A stretch of DNA of 27,770 bases from a virus: positions 1 through 27,770 of the IMG/VR virus record IMGVR_UViG_3300044845_000962; one strand, given 5' to 3'. Below the pieces are notes generated by a model. The model saw only the letters and a program-made list of their open reading frames with translations. It had not been told where the DNA came from and ran no database searches. The position numbers and the translations under genes are program-made. Within the stretch, counting starts at the first letter, position 1, and each line of letters begins with the position of its first letter. Of the stretch, positions 7,263 to 14,561 are shown in pieces.

Positions 7263-8030
7263 ATGTCAGCTAATCCAGTCAGAAAAACAAAGAAGAAGAA
7301 ACTAAGTGATCATTTCACCGCTGCCGAGGATTCAATGGGAAACACCATTGAATCCTCTTTAGCATTAAATTTTACGCTGAATTTCAAAATAAAAAAGCCG
7401 TTCCACTTTAATGAAAAGCATCTAGCTTTTTATGATTCTATTTGCAATGACAATACAAACATTTCATTTGTAGATGGTTCAGCTGGAACTGCTAAATCAT
7501 ACATCGCGGTTCTTGCTGCTTTGGAACTATTCAAAGAAAAAAAGATAAAGCAGATTGTTTATATCCGAAGCGTCATTGAAAGTGCATCGCGTTCAATCGG
7601 CGCGTTGCCTGGCGAAGTTGATGATAAGTTCTTACCTTATGCAATGCCTCTTATTGAAAAGGCTAGAGAAATAACCGACGATGCAACCGCGCAACAGCTT
7701 AAGGCCGCGGGTATACTGCAAGCTATCCCTGTAAATTTCGTTCGTGGTTTAACATTCAATGATAGTATTGTTATTGTCGATGAAGCGCAGAACCTAACAC
7801 GCAATGAGATTGTAACTATCCTTACTCGCTTTGGTAAGAACACACGATATGTAGTGTGCGGCGACTTAAAGCAAACTGACATCGGAAAGATGTCTGGATA
7901 CAAGGACATCTTTAACCGATTTGATACGCAGGATGCGGTGCGTCACGGTATGAACACGTTTCATTTTGGTGACGGCGAAATTGTTCGTAGCAAGATTCTC
8001 CGCTACATTGTTAGTGTACTGGAGGCTTAA
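7263..8030 (+). CDS. phoH: PhoH-like P-loop ATPase
   Basis: 255 residues. FVDGSAGTAKSYIAVLAAL gives the Walker A loop at 72-79 (GSAGTAKS). SIVIVDEAQNLT (168-179) is the Walker B with the DEAQN typical of PhoH/superfamily-1-like ATPases, and YVVCGDLKQTDI is the following sensor motif. The VRGLTFNDS segment before Walker B is characteristic of PhoH. A Lys-rich N-terminal extension (RKTKKKKLSDHF) precedes the domain. PhoH-like proteins are very common in large phages; a role in RNA metabolism is suspected but not settled. The 3' end overlaps the convergent helicase gene by 4 bp. Confidence 0.93.
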   Translation: MSANPVRKTKKKKLSDHFTAAEDSMGNTIESSLALNFTLNFKIKKPFHFNEKHLAFYDSICNDNTNISFVDGSAGTAKSYIAVLAALELFKEKKIKQIVYIRSVIESASRSIGALPGEVDDKFLPYAMPLIEKAREITDDATAQQLKAAGILQAIPVNFVRGLTFNDSIVIVDEAQNLTRNEIVTILTRFGKNTRYVVCGDLKQTDIGKMSGYKDIFNRFDTQDAVRHGMNTFHFGDGEIVRSKILRYIVSVLEA

Positions 8031-9736
8031 ACTAATCGGTCCATAAAGGTATCACTCAAGTATTGGCGCGAATACTTAAGGAAATCCTTAGCACGCGAAT
8101 CAAGTATGTAGGTCGTACTATAATCGTCAGCATGGCGTGTAGTACGACCTGCACTTTGTTCAAGCACTGATGCAGTTTCTCCAAAGTAAACATCGCGTGC
8201 AAATTTGAATCGGCGAGCCCATAGCGGACTGCCCACATTTGGAAATGCTAGCTTGGTAATTATGTTAAATCGACCTTTATCATCAGAAAGGTCAATACCC
8301 GTGAATAGCGATGGCCCCACAAGCACGGAGTCGCTTGGCTTGTTTTCCAGTTGATCAAGCAGCTCAAGTTTTTCAGCAGTATTTGAATATGTTAGTAGAC
8401 GATGTGAATGTCGGCTGTTAGCTTTAAGTTCTTCGGCAATCAAGTGGGTTACCGTATGAATAACACCGCGCTCATTGGAATGCGAATCAAGCAGTTCGTC
8501 AATTTTCTTTACAGCTTTATTGACACTGTCGCGCCCGCCTGAATATCCCATGTCAGCTGTATTGCACAGCACAATTGGAGATTTGTTTGAGTCCCACTCA
8601 CTATTTACATTGATGATATAGCACTTTGCAGGATCAAGCTTCCAGCGGTCAATCAACAGCTTTGGCTGAAGCGTAGCGGACATGTAAATACGAGTACGCG
8701 CAAAGTTTCGGAAGTGTCGATGAAACAGCAGATGGTCCGACATATTGTGGTATGCACGTTCACCGTCGTCATCGCATACAACAAGATTGCGTAGACCGTG
8801 TTGTGCAATCATTTGCGTATAATCCTCGACTTTACAATGATGGTCCTTAATATCATCGGCAAGCGTGAATAGACTCTTTACTTCGCGCGGTAGGTTCTTG
8901 TGCCAAGCCGTCAAGTTAGCATTGTCATATCCGCCAGGAATGTAAGAAGATGAAAGGCTTGTTTTGATTGTTTCAAGCGTGTTCTTTACAAGCGTATATT
9001 CTGCATAAACAGTTTGCAGTGCAACATGATGGTCATGCGGATTTGACTTTTCCGGAATCTTTAGCGCTTCAGTGATTGCTGTGTAAAGCGGCTTTGTAGG
9101 TACATCATATGCATGTCCAATTTTATTTAGAGCACCAATGACTCCGTTTATACGATCGGCTGTTTCAGGCTTTAAGCGACATGCAAAATGACTTTCCACA
9201 ATGTCAGGTATCTTATGCGCTTCGTCACAAATGATTACGTCACGTGTACGAAATGGAGACTTGTCGCCCATCTTGCGCAGGACATAATTCATTTGAATTA
9301 GCCAATAGGAATAATTCATTAGTGAACGCGGAGATTGAATAGCAGCACGCCGGCGCTGAATGTAAGCGCAAGTTCCAGCGCAAGGTAATTCATTTGCCTC
9401 GGAGTATGATAATCCTAACGAACGGCAAACTCCTAGCGAGAATTTTTCTCCGTTAATGTCGCACGTGTATGTATCGACACCGCTGATTGATTTGACGTCG
9501 GAATGACGTGATTTGAACTTTACATTGCAATCATATTCATATTGTTGCTGTAAAGACTTTTCGCTTGTTAGAAGATATGACATATAGCCGCTCTCTGCCA
9601 AAATCTTAGAGAGTTCAAGCGCAATAAGACTCTTTCCTGTTCCTGTAGGCGCTTGAATGAATATGTCTTTCTTACCACTTGCCATTGCTTCACGCACGTG
9701 ATCAAGGACATCTTGCTGTGCTGGCCGTAATTGCAT
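8027..9736 (-). CDS. XPD/DinG-like DEAH-box helicase with Fe-S cysteines
   Basis: 569 residues from the ATG at 9736; the frame stays open to a TTG at 9763, but that codon lies within the promoter. RPAQQDVLDH at the N-terminus is a Q-like motif, APTGTGKS is Walker A (about 29-36) and DVIICDEAHK is the DEAH Walker B (about 166-175). Between them are four cysteines at about 92, 104, 119 and 123, placed like the 4Fe-4S cluster of XPD, DinG and Rad3. The C-terminal QSAGRTTRHADDYS matches motif VI. It is likely a 5'-3' DNA helicase in replication or repair, and the only - strand gene in the window. Confidence 0.92.
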   Translation of the reverse strand: MQLRPAQQDVLDHVREAMASGKKDIFIQAPTGTGKSLIALELSKILAESGYMSYLLTSEKSLQQQYEYDCNVKFKSRHSDVKSISGVDTYTCDINGEKFSLGVCRSLGLSYSEANELPCAGTCAYIQRRRAAIQSPRSLMNYSYWLIQMNYVLRKMGDKSPFRTRDVIICDEAHKIPDIVESHFACRLKPETADRINGVIGALNKIGHAYDVPTKPLYTAITEALKIPEKSNPHDHHVALQTVYAEYTLVKNTLETIKTSLSSSYIPGGYDNANLTAWHKNLPREVKSLFTLADDIKDHHCKVEDYTQMIAQHGLRNLVVCDDDGERAYHNMSDHLLFHRHFRNFARTRIYMSATLQPKLLIDRWKLDPAKCYIINVNSEWDSNKSPIVLCNTADMGYSGGRDSVNKAVKKIDELLDSHSNERGVIHTVTHLIAEELKANSRHSHRLLTYSNTAEKLELLDQLENKPSDSVLVGPSLFTGIDLSDDKGRFNIITKLAFPNVGSPLWARRFKFARDVYFGETASVLEQSAGRTTRHADDYSTTYILDSRAKDFLKYSRQYLSDTFMDRLV

Positions 9737-9742
9737 ATCCTT

Positions 9743-9770
9743 ATTATAACAAACTGTAGCCAAATGTAAA
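9743..9770 (-). promoter_or_regulatory. promoter of the helicase gene, leaderless configuration
   Basis: On the - strand: -35 TTTACA (9770-9765), 16-bp spacer, -10 TATAAT (9748-9743). Only six bases (AAGGAT) separate the -10 box from the ATG at 9736, so transcription should begin at or next to the start codon. It lacks the TGTAAGG leader of the + strand promoters. Confidence 0.75.
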
Positions 9771-9795
9771 TGAGAAAAATTTTTGAATTTTGTTA

Positions 9796-9844
9796 TTTAC
9801 ATGTGCGTGAAGTCTCTGTATAATAATTAAAAGTTCATTCGACG
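9796..9844 (+). promoter_or_regulatory. consensus sigma70-like promoter, divergent from the helicase
   Basis: -35 TTTACA (9796-9801), 17-bp spacer, -10 TATAAT (9819-9824). The leader (AATTAAAAGTTCATTCGACG) differs from that of the other + strand promoters and has no clear Shine-Dalgarno. It points into the short region 9845-10004 where no intact gene of more than 30 codons is found. Confidence 0.8.
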
Positions 9845-10004
9845 ATGGCTGCATTAAAGGCTGCGAAAAAAACCATGATATCCTCAAGATCCACCGAAGG
9901 TTCCCGAAGGGATCATCAAATACCTCAAGATCCATGAAAGGTGGATTAGAGTCATTTTTCCGACCTTCAACGGATATTCTGTCAGTAAAATGCCGAAAAA
10001 GTGA
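9845..10004 (+). pseudogene. short frameshifted gene or small RNA locus
   Basis: The ATG at 9845 follows a strong promoter by 20 nt, but its frame ends after 30 codons at the TGA near 9935-9937. The +1 frame reads through to TGA 10002-10004 and encodes a far more protein-like sequence (PPKVPEGIIKYLKIHERW, then IRVIFPTFNGYSVSK). Joining the frames by losing one base near 9881-9887 would give a 52-residue basic protein. Alternatively the locus makes an RNA: GATCCACC and GGTGGATT can pair around a small TCCC-GAA-GGGA hairpin. A short direct repeat around CCTCAAGATCCA also occurs here. I cannot decide between these. Confidence 0.35.
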
Positions 10005-10023
10005 AAATTTATGAAATTTCTTA

Positions 10024-10074
10024 TTTACATCTAAGAATATTCCGTTTATAATGATCCTGTAAGGAAACTACCAC
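10024..10074 (+). promoter_or_regulatory. sigma70-like promoter with conserved leader
   Basis: -35 TTTACA (10024-10029), 17-bp spacer containing TTCCGTT before the -10, -10 TATAAT (10047-10052), leader GATCCTGTAAGGAAACTACC reaching the ATG at 10075. The TAAGGA in the leader can act as a Shine-Dalgarno sequence about 9 nt before the start. Confidence 0.88.
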
Positions 10075-10349
10075 ATGATTATCGAATCTGCCAAAATTAA
10101 CGCAAACAAATTTCGTTGGGAAAACACTGTCGGAACGGCAATGGCAAGTGATCTGGCTACCGTGCAGGTCAAGTCCCAATTCATCGGATTCATGATTGGT
10201 CGGACGATCAAGGACTGTATGTTATTGGCAAGAAAGAGAACAAAGCGTTCATCTTCTCCCGAGCAATGCGAGGTCACGAAAACGAAATTCTTGGATGGCT
10301 TTTCAACTCCGTCGATTATAAGTTCAGCTTGGTAATCTTCAACGATTGA
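10075..10349 (+). CDS. small phage protein interrupted by an apparent single-base frameshift
   Basis: The ATG-led frame (10075-10335, 86 codons) begins convincingly with MIIESAKINANKFRWENTVG and reads AMASDL at 10138-10155, but then degrades into a Ser/Lys-rich sequence. The overlapping -1 frame, ending at TGA 10347-10349, gives well-formed protein: GYRAGQVPIHRIHDWSDD, then GLYVIGKKENKAFIFS and LGWLFNSVDYKFSLVIFND. Adding one G to the GG at 10155-10156 would join them as DL-GYRAGQ in a 91-residue protein. So this is a recent mutation, a sequencing error or, less likely, recoding. Family and function are unknown. Confidence 0.65.
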
Positions 10350-10359
10350 TAAATATAAA

Positions 10360-10977
10360 ATGCTATCATTCAAAACATACATCGCCGAAGGATTCACTAA
10401 CCTAATCCTTTCTAAGCACGACAAAGATCGTGAAAAATATGCGACCCAAGTATGGGATATGCTGCAGGTGTCGTATGCTAAGATTGGCGGAATCAAAGGT
10501 TCTGGATTCTCTTCGGTGGATGATATGATCAAAACAATTCCGTTTTGGAAACTATACTTTGATGGTGATCGTCTTAAAACTGTCATTCTTTACAAGGATC
10601 GTGGCGGACGCAAGGTAATTGCTGTTGGAACTGATGGATCGCAAAAAGCACTGAAAGTTTTGGCTAATGTTATGCGTGAATCCTTTAAGGTCTCGTTTGG
10701 CGAATACTCTAAAGGTTTGCTGGCATTCATCATCAAGACAGTGCCACGTGAATTGCTGAAATCGTATGCTATTCCGAATAAAAAGGTTTCGGATATTCTT
10801 GATGATTCGGTGATTATCATTCCTACACAAGAATATGTAAATGATAACCTACAGTCTGTAGATCAGGCAATGTATACTCGCTTTAAAGATTGGCGTGAGT
10901 ATTTCTATGTGAGAGAAATTGGAGGCACTCCTCTACTTAAGATGGCGATTGGAACGCCTGGAAAGCCAATCTTATGA
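10360..10977 (+). CDS. conserved phage protein with capsid-targeting-like N-terminus
   Basis: 205 residues. The body has VWDMLQVSYAKIGGIKGSGF, IPFWKLYFDGDRLKTVILYK and RKVIAVGTDGSQKALKVL, a pattern I recall from a conserved T4-like phage protein of unknown function with some resemblance to acyltransferase folds. The N-terminus MLSFKTYIAEGF resembles the start of T4 internal head proteins (MKTYQEFIAEA), whose targeting peptide is cut by the prohead protease after (I/L)-x-E; here IAE occupies that position. Packaging in the head is therefore a possibility, not a conclusion. It is probably read from the promoter at 10024. Confidence 0.75.
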   Translation: MLSFKTYIAEGFTNLILSKHDKDREKYATQVWDMLQVSYAKIGGIKGSGFSSVDDMIKTIPFWKLYFDGDRLKTVILYKDRGGRKVIAVGTDGSQKALKVLANVMRESFKVSFGEYSKGLLAFIIKTVPRELLKSYAIPNKKVSDILDDSVIIIPTQEYVNDNLQSVDQAMYTRFKDWREYFYVREIGGTPLLKMAIGTPGKPIL

Positions 10978-11567
10978 TCGTGTATTTACATGGCTTCAAC
11001 AGTGGGCATGATCCACACAATGTTAAGATTACTGCTCTGCGTAAACTTGACAAGGAAGTCCTTGGATTTTCATATGATACATTCTCTCCACGCGAAGAAG
11101 TCATACGGTCCATTGTTGATCGTATTAAGGAATATGCAGATGACCTACTAATCGTCGGAACGAGTCTTGGTGCATATTATGCTGATGCATGTGCTAAGGC
11201 TTTAGGAGTTCCATGCGTGCTGATCAATCCGTGTGTCGATCCTTACAACGCTTTTTCGGATCGTTCGCTTGAGACTGAATATGTCAATTATGTACATAAG
11301 ACAGTTTCTCGTTTGACATCCGAAACTGTGGAATCCTGGAAAGGACATTCCATGACAGAGACCGTCGGGCATACATACATTCCGCTCGTTTTGCTAGCTG
11401 ACGGCGACGAAGTATTTGATTCGAGTGAAACTGCCGAAACACTGCGGAATTATGAGGTAATGAGGTTTTTAGGTGGAACTCATCGTTTTGAACAAATTGA
11501 GGATTCGGTAAAATCTATTGAAATTTACCGAAACATGTGCAAAATTGCCGCAAATCTCAATTTTTGA
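10974..11567 (+). CDS. YqiA/UPF0227-like alpha/beta-hydrolase esterase
   Basis: 197 residues starting in an ATGA overlap. MIVYLHGFNSG (1-11) is the family opening and oxyanion region, LLIVGTSLGAYYA (58-70) holds the nucleophile elbow G-T-S-L-G with Ser64, VLLADGDEVFD supplies the acidic residue, and FLGGTHRFEQI supplies the catalytic His. The length matches E. coli YqiA (about 190 residues), an esterase of uncertain physiological substrate. It ends just before a new promoter, so it probably closes the operon that begins at 10075. Confidence 0.85.
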   Translation: MIVYLHGFNSGHDPHNVKITALRKLDKEVLGFSYDTFSPREEVIRSIVDRIKEYADDLLIVGTSLGAYYADACAKALGVPCVLINPCVDPYNAFSDRSLETEYVNYVHKTVSRLTSETVESWKGHSMTETVGHTYIPLVLLADGDEVFDSSETAETLRNYEVMRFLGGTHRFEQIEDSVKSIEIYRNMCKIAANLNF

Positions 11568-11597
11568 AACTTTTTTCACTTTTGGTGCATTTTCTTG

Positions 11598-11651
11598 TTT
11601 ACATTGGTCGGTTTTCCGTTTATAATAATCCTGTAAGGCAACCACTACAAA
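11598..11651 (+). promoter_or_regulatory. sigma70-like promoter with conserved leader
   Basis: -35 TTTACA (11598-11603), 17-bp spacer, -10 TATAAT (11621-11626), leader ending TGTAAGGCAACCACTACA before the ATG at 11652. A T-rich stretch with TTTTTTCACTTTTGGTGCATTT lies directly upstream, as at 18240, 21540 and 26540. Confidence 0.9.
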
Positions 11652-11912
11652 ATGACCAATTTACAAATTCTTAAGTCTGATTTAGAAATGCATGTCGCTC
11701 GAAGGGAGCAGCTGGCAAATGGCAATGGCGGATTCTTTATTCGACGTGAAGGGTATCCAGTGACTGGTGTTCTTGCCAGTTATGATAAGATCATTGTATC
11801 TCTTAAAAAAGAAATTGCCGATCTTGAAATAAAGAAGACTGCGCGTAAGCAGCCGCAGAAAAAGACCACGACCAAGAAGAAAACCTCTAGCAAAAAGAAA
11901 GCCGCTAAATGA
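11652..11912 (+). CDS. small protein with histone-like Lys-rich tail
   Basis: 86 residues in two parts. Residues 1-60 form a helical domain (LQILKSDLEMHVARREQL and YDKIIVSLKKEIADLEIKK). From about residue 61 on the chain is almost only Lys, Thr, Ser and Ala (KKTTTKKKTSSKKKAAK), like histone H1 or bacterial HU tails. Such a tail would bind nucleic acid without sequence preference. It has its own promoter and overlaps the RNA ligase start as ATGA, so it may be an RNA- or DNA-binding partner of the ligase. No named family recognised. Confidence 0.75.
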   Translation: MTNLQILKSDLEMHVARREQLANGNGGFFIRREGYPVTGVLASYDKIIVSLKKEIADLEIKKTARKQPQKKTTTKKKTSSKKKAAK

Positions 11913-12940
11913 AACTTGCCTCAGTTGAACTCGTAAAAGAAATCAAACCTCATTCAAATGCTGACTCGCTTGAGATCGCCGTTGTCCTTGGGTATGAATG
12001 TATCGTACCAATCGGTAAGTTTTCGCCGGGACAAGCTGTTGTGTTGATTCAGCCTGACGTTGTGCTTCCAGATGCTCCATGGGCAGAGGTTTTCCGGGCG
12101 CGATCAAATCGTGTCAAGGCTATGAAGCTGCGTGGAGTTTGGAGCTTCGGTATTGTCCTCAGTGTATTTGATATCGTCGATCACAACTCACGCGGTAGTG
12201 CGCAGCTGAAGCGTTGGCTGCTTCCAATTAACATCGGAAAGGATATCTCTGAGGAAATTGGAGTCGCTAAGTATGAACCTCCCGCGCCAAAGTCTCTTGA
12301 CGCTGCAGGACACTTGCCGTCTAGAATGCCAAAGACCGACGAAGAGCGTTATCAAAACCTGACTGACAGCCTGCCATACGGCGAACATGTTGACGTCACG
12401 CTGAAGATTGACGGTCAAAGCGCTACTTACTTCTGTATCCGTGACGCGAATGCTGAAGGTGGATGGCGCACTGGAATTTGTTCTCGATCTCTTGAGATTA
12501 AGCCTGAGTGCAATAACAATTACACGCTCGCTGAACGTAAGTACAACATTCTCGAAAAGCTCAAGAACTATTGTACGTACCATAACGTCAGCCTTGCACT
12601 ACGTGGCGAGGTTTACGGGCAAGGCATTCAAGCCTTTGATGCAAATCCACACTCTAAGCTCCCGCTTGACTTTGCAGCATTTAGCGTATGGAACCACGAC
12701 ACTCTAGCTTATGAAGGTCCCAATGACCCACATTACTACGAAAAGGTAGCAGCCGCTACGGTTGGCGAAATTCCCGTTGTACCGATGGTCGAGCGTCAGG
12801 TAGTTCTTACGTCTGAACTGATTGAAAAGTATGCACGTGGAATCGACAAGATTGAAGGCAAGCGTTTTGAAGGAGTTGTGATTAAGCATTCGCTTGGTAG
12901 CTTCAAAGTCATCAACCTTTCCTACGACGAACGCAAGTAA
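11909..12940 (+). CDS. RNA ligase, Rnl5/DraRnl-like
   Basis: 343 residues. Residues 1-120 look like the N-terminal OB-fold module of Rnl5 ligases (IKPHSNADSLEIAVVLGYE, then the VVLIQPDVVLPD region). The ligase core follows: motif I LKIDGQSATY with adenylated Lys166, motif III around CSRSLEI (191-197), motif IV ALRGEVYGQGI with Glu234, and motif V FEGVVIKH with FKVIN near the C-terminus. Rnl5 enzymes such as the Deinococcus one seal 3'-OH/5'-phosphate nicks, preferring RNA at the 3'-OH side. With the CCA enzyme and HD nuclease downstream it suggests RNA or tRNA repair. It shares 4 bp with the basic-tailed protein upstream. Confidence 0.9.
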   Translation: MKLASVELVKEIKPHSNADSLEIAVVLGYECIVPIGKFSPGQAVVLIQPDVVLPDAPWAEVFRARSNRVKAMKLRGVWSFGIVLSVFDIVDHNSRGSAQLKRWLLPINIGKDISEEIGVAKYEPPAPKSLDAAGHLPSRMPKTDEERYQNLTDSLPYGEHVDVTLKIDGQSATYFCIRDANAEGGWRTGICSRSLEIKPECNNNYTLAERKYNILEKLKNYCTYHNVSLALRGEVYGQGIQAFDANPHSKLPLDFAAFSVWNHDTLAYEGPNDPHYYEKVAAATVGEIPVVPMVERQVVLTSELIEKYARGIDKIEGKRFEGVVIKHSLGSFKVINLSYDERK

Positions 12941-13176
12941 TGGATCACTTTGAATTTCGTTGGAAGCAGCGGCTCGGATATGCATTGCGAAAATCTGAAC
13001 GAAAAGATTTTCACAATGCTGTTCGTACCTCGCGCAAATTCATACATAAAGAACCAAACACGAGCGGAACTGTTTATGCAGTAAAGCATAAAGGCATAAA
13101 CATTGTTGTTGTATATGACCCGCTTCTTGACATTCTGATTACTGTCCTACCACCGTCAAATAACCATAAGAAATAA
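12940..13176 (+). CDS. small basic protein, possibly BECR/DUF4258-like fold
   Basis: 78 residues; its ATG overlaps the ligase stop as TAATG. The N-terminal half is helical and basic (FRWKQRLGYALRKSERKDF), and the C-terminal half forms likely strands (TVYAVKHKGINIVVVYDP, ILITVLPP). Helices followed by a sheet ending v-x-V-Y-D-p...I-x-T-V-l is the outline of RelE/BECR-type nuclease folds and DUF4258. This is only a shape resemblance; no catalytic set is evident. Confidence 0.6.
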   Translation: MDHFEFRWKQRLGYALRKSERKDFHNAVRTSRKFIHKEPNTSGTVYAVKHKGINIVVVYDPLLDILITVLPPSNNHKK

Positions 13177-13191
13177 TTTATATCTATTCAT

Positions 13192-13512
13192 ATGAAATAC
13201 TTGAACCAGATTGCAATACTTGCGAGCTTTAGTATTCTGCTATACTACACAAAATCATATGACTTCATCTATTGGGTTATGGCCGTATTGATCGGCACTA
13301 CGTATCTTCATCCGTTATTTGCGTTGATTAGTCGTTCATATCGCAAGCAATGGGATTCTCCGATCGATGTTGCACAGATGATTATTGCCGCAAGCGTCGC
13401 AATCTTCAACATGCGCGTGGTATTGAAGGATTCTTCGCTATGCACCTTTTATGGTGTCGGCGTTGGACTTTCGTTTATTGCGACTTCATATTTAATTACA
13501 CGTAGAGCATAA
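13192..13512 (+). CDS. integral membrane protein
   Basis: 106 residues with about four hydrophobic spans: 5-20 (NQIAILASFSILLYY), 25-48 (FIYWVMAVLIGTTYLHPLF), 62-77 (AQMIIAASVAIFNM) and 85-102 (CTFYGVGVGLSFIATSYL). The loops are short and the C-terminus (TRRA) is basic. No family recognised. It lies 15 bp after the previous gene and 1 bp before the next, so it belongs to the RNA-ligase operon. Confidence 0.7.
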   Translation: MKYLNQIAILASFSILLYYTKSYDFIYWVMAVLIGTTYLHPLFALISRSYRKQWDSPIDVAQMIIAASVAIFNMRVVLKDSSLCTFYGVGVGLSFIATSYLITRRA

Positions 13513-13513
13513 C

Positions 13514-13732
13514 ATGGGAGAGGCTAAACGAAGAGGCACATTTGAAGAGCGTGCAGACAATGCCAAAGGCGAATCGTGGCGGCCAATCTACTGGACCGAA
13601 GAACGTCTTGATGAATTCAAGGAAAGCATGCGTAAGGAACTTGGAACATACATTGACAAAGTAAAATCTGACTTGTTTATGCCTCGAAAACCAAAGGAGA
13701 AAAAATTTAGAAAAATCAAAACAGGAGGTTAA
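13514..13732 (+). CDS. small charged MGEAKRRG protein
   Basis: 72 residues beginning MGEAKRRGTFEERADNAKGE. A start of MGEAKRRG recurs in many short phage and bacterial hypothetical proteins, but I know no assigned function. The protein is mostly charged helix (ERLDEFKESMRKELGTYIDK) with a basic tail (PRKPKEKKFRKIKTGG), suggesting nucleic-acid binding or an adaptor role. Its 3' end contains AGGAGGT (13723-13729), the strong ribosome-binding site of the next gene. Confidence 0.7.
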   Translation: MGEAKRRGTFEERADNAKGESWRPIYWTEERLDEFKESMRKELGTYIDKVKSDLFMPRKPKEKKFRKIKTGG

Positions 13733-13735
13733 ATT

Positions 13736-14500
13736 ATGAAGACTATTCGGCATAACACTTACGAAACAAACAGCAGCAGCACTCACAGCATTACGATTGA
13801 CACTGAGAACTACAAGAATGTTCAAATCCCAAAGACGATGACAATTCCTCTTGGGGAGTTTGGCTGGGAATACACGAAGTTCAACGACTTCCTTACAAAG
13901 GCAAGTTACTTCTGGACGCTTGCTCTTTACAATGAAGATGTGAATGAACGCATGATTCGTCTTGCGGCTGATCATGGACTTGACTTGCAGTTCAAACAAT
14001 CAAAGGATGACTTCTACTATGTCGATCATGGTAGCGAGCATTACTCCGATTGGGTAAAGAAGAATCCAGAACTACTGACAGACGAAGGTCTTTGGAATTT
14101 CCTCATCAACGAAAGCTGCTGGATTATCCTTGGCAATGACAACAGCTATGATCCTCCAAATTGGCGTATCACTGAAAAGGCTGCAAAGGCATTGGAGTAT
14201 GAAGTCTACATCTGTTCAGTCGCAGCTGACGATTATGTCAATGTTAGTGACTGCACCTTTAAGACCGACAAGGGAACGATTGCAGAAAACAAAGGAGAGA
14301 TTGAACATCATGTGTTTTACATGCTTGACAATGAGCGCTCTGACCGAAAATGGGATGACCCATACCCAAGTATCAAGGAAGTCAGTGATGAAGGTATCAT
14401 CATGATTAGTTATGAAAAATACGATCATAATGCGAAAGAATACAAGGTTCACCGTACACGGAAACTGCGTGCTGTCGTAGAAAAAGTGAAAAAACTGTAA
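13736..14500 (+). CDS. NSSSTH-family protein, copy 1
   Basis: 254 residues starting MKTIRHNTYETNSSSTHS, with AGGAGGT 6 nt before the ATG, the strongest Shine-Dalgarno in the window. Two shorter paralogues (15756, 16304) share the same first 17 residues. The next part, IPLGEFGWEYTKFNDFLTKA, and later DFYYVDHGSEHY and NESCWIILGNDNSYD are the body of the family; I recall similar proteins in phages and bacteria, always of unknown function. No membrane segment or known catalytic motif is visible. The shared N-terminus could be a processing, modification or recognition site. It ends its operon just before the promoter at 14508. Confidence 0.8.
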   Translation: MKTIRHNTYETNSSSTHSITIDTENYKNVQIPKTMTIPLGEFGWEYTKFNDFLTKASYFWTLALYNEDVNERMIRLAADHGLDLQFKQSKDDFYYVDHGSEHYSDWVKKNPELLTDEGLWNFLINESCWIILGNDNSYDPPNWRITEKAAKALEYEVYICSVAADDYVNVSDCTFKTDKGTIAENKGEIEHHVFYMLDNERSDRKWDDPYPSIKEVSDEGIIMISYEKYDHNAKEYKVHRTRKLRAVVEKVKKL

Positions 14501-14507
14501 AAGATTA

Positions 14508-14561
14508 TTTACATCTGTTCATATTCCGTTTATAATGAGTCTGTAACGCAACCACTATATT
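14508..14561 (+). promoter_or_regulatory. sigma70-like promoter with conserved leader
   Basis: -35 TTTACA (14508-14513), 17-bp spacer, -10 TATAAT (14531-14536), leader GAGTCTGTAACGCAACCACT to the ATG at 14562. TGTAACG replaces TGTAAGG, so the Shine-Dalgarno-like part is weaker. The spacer carries the same TTCCGTT before the -10 box as at 10041 and 18275. Confidence 0.88.

Noticed and set aside
9866-9872. Programmed -1 frameshifting at the A7 run
   Set aside because: The -1 product is not protein-like, and the +1 frame has a TGA directly after the run; a simple indel further downstream explains the data better.
10348-10355. GATAAATA as a T4-like late promoter for the gene at 10360
   Set aside because: Its transcript would start at about the ATG itself; the gene is more simply read from the promoter at 10024.
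10068-10586. 172-codon - strand frame opposite 10075-10586
   Set aside because: It is antisense to two + strand genes and a promoter, and its translation shows no recognisable domain.
12188-12583. 131-codon - strand frame inside the RNA ligase
   Set aside because: The + strand frame carries all ligase motifs; the antisense frame has biased, featureless composition.
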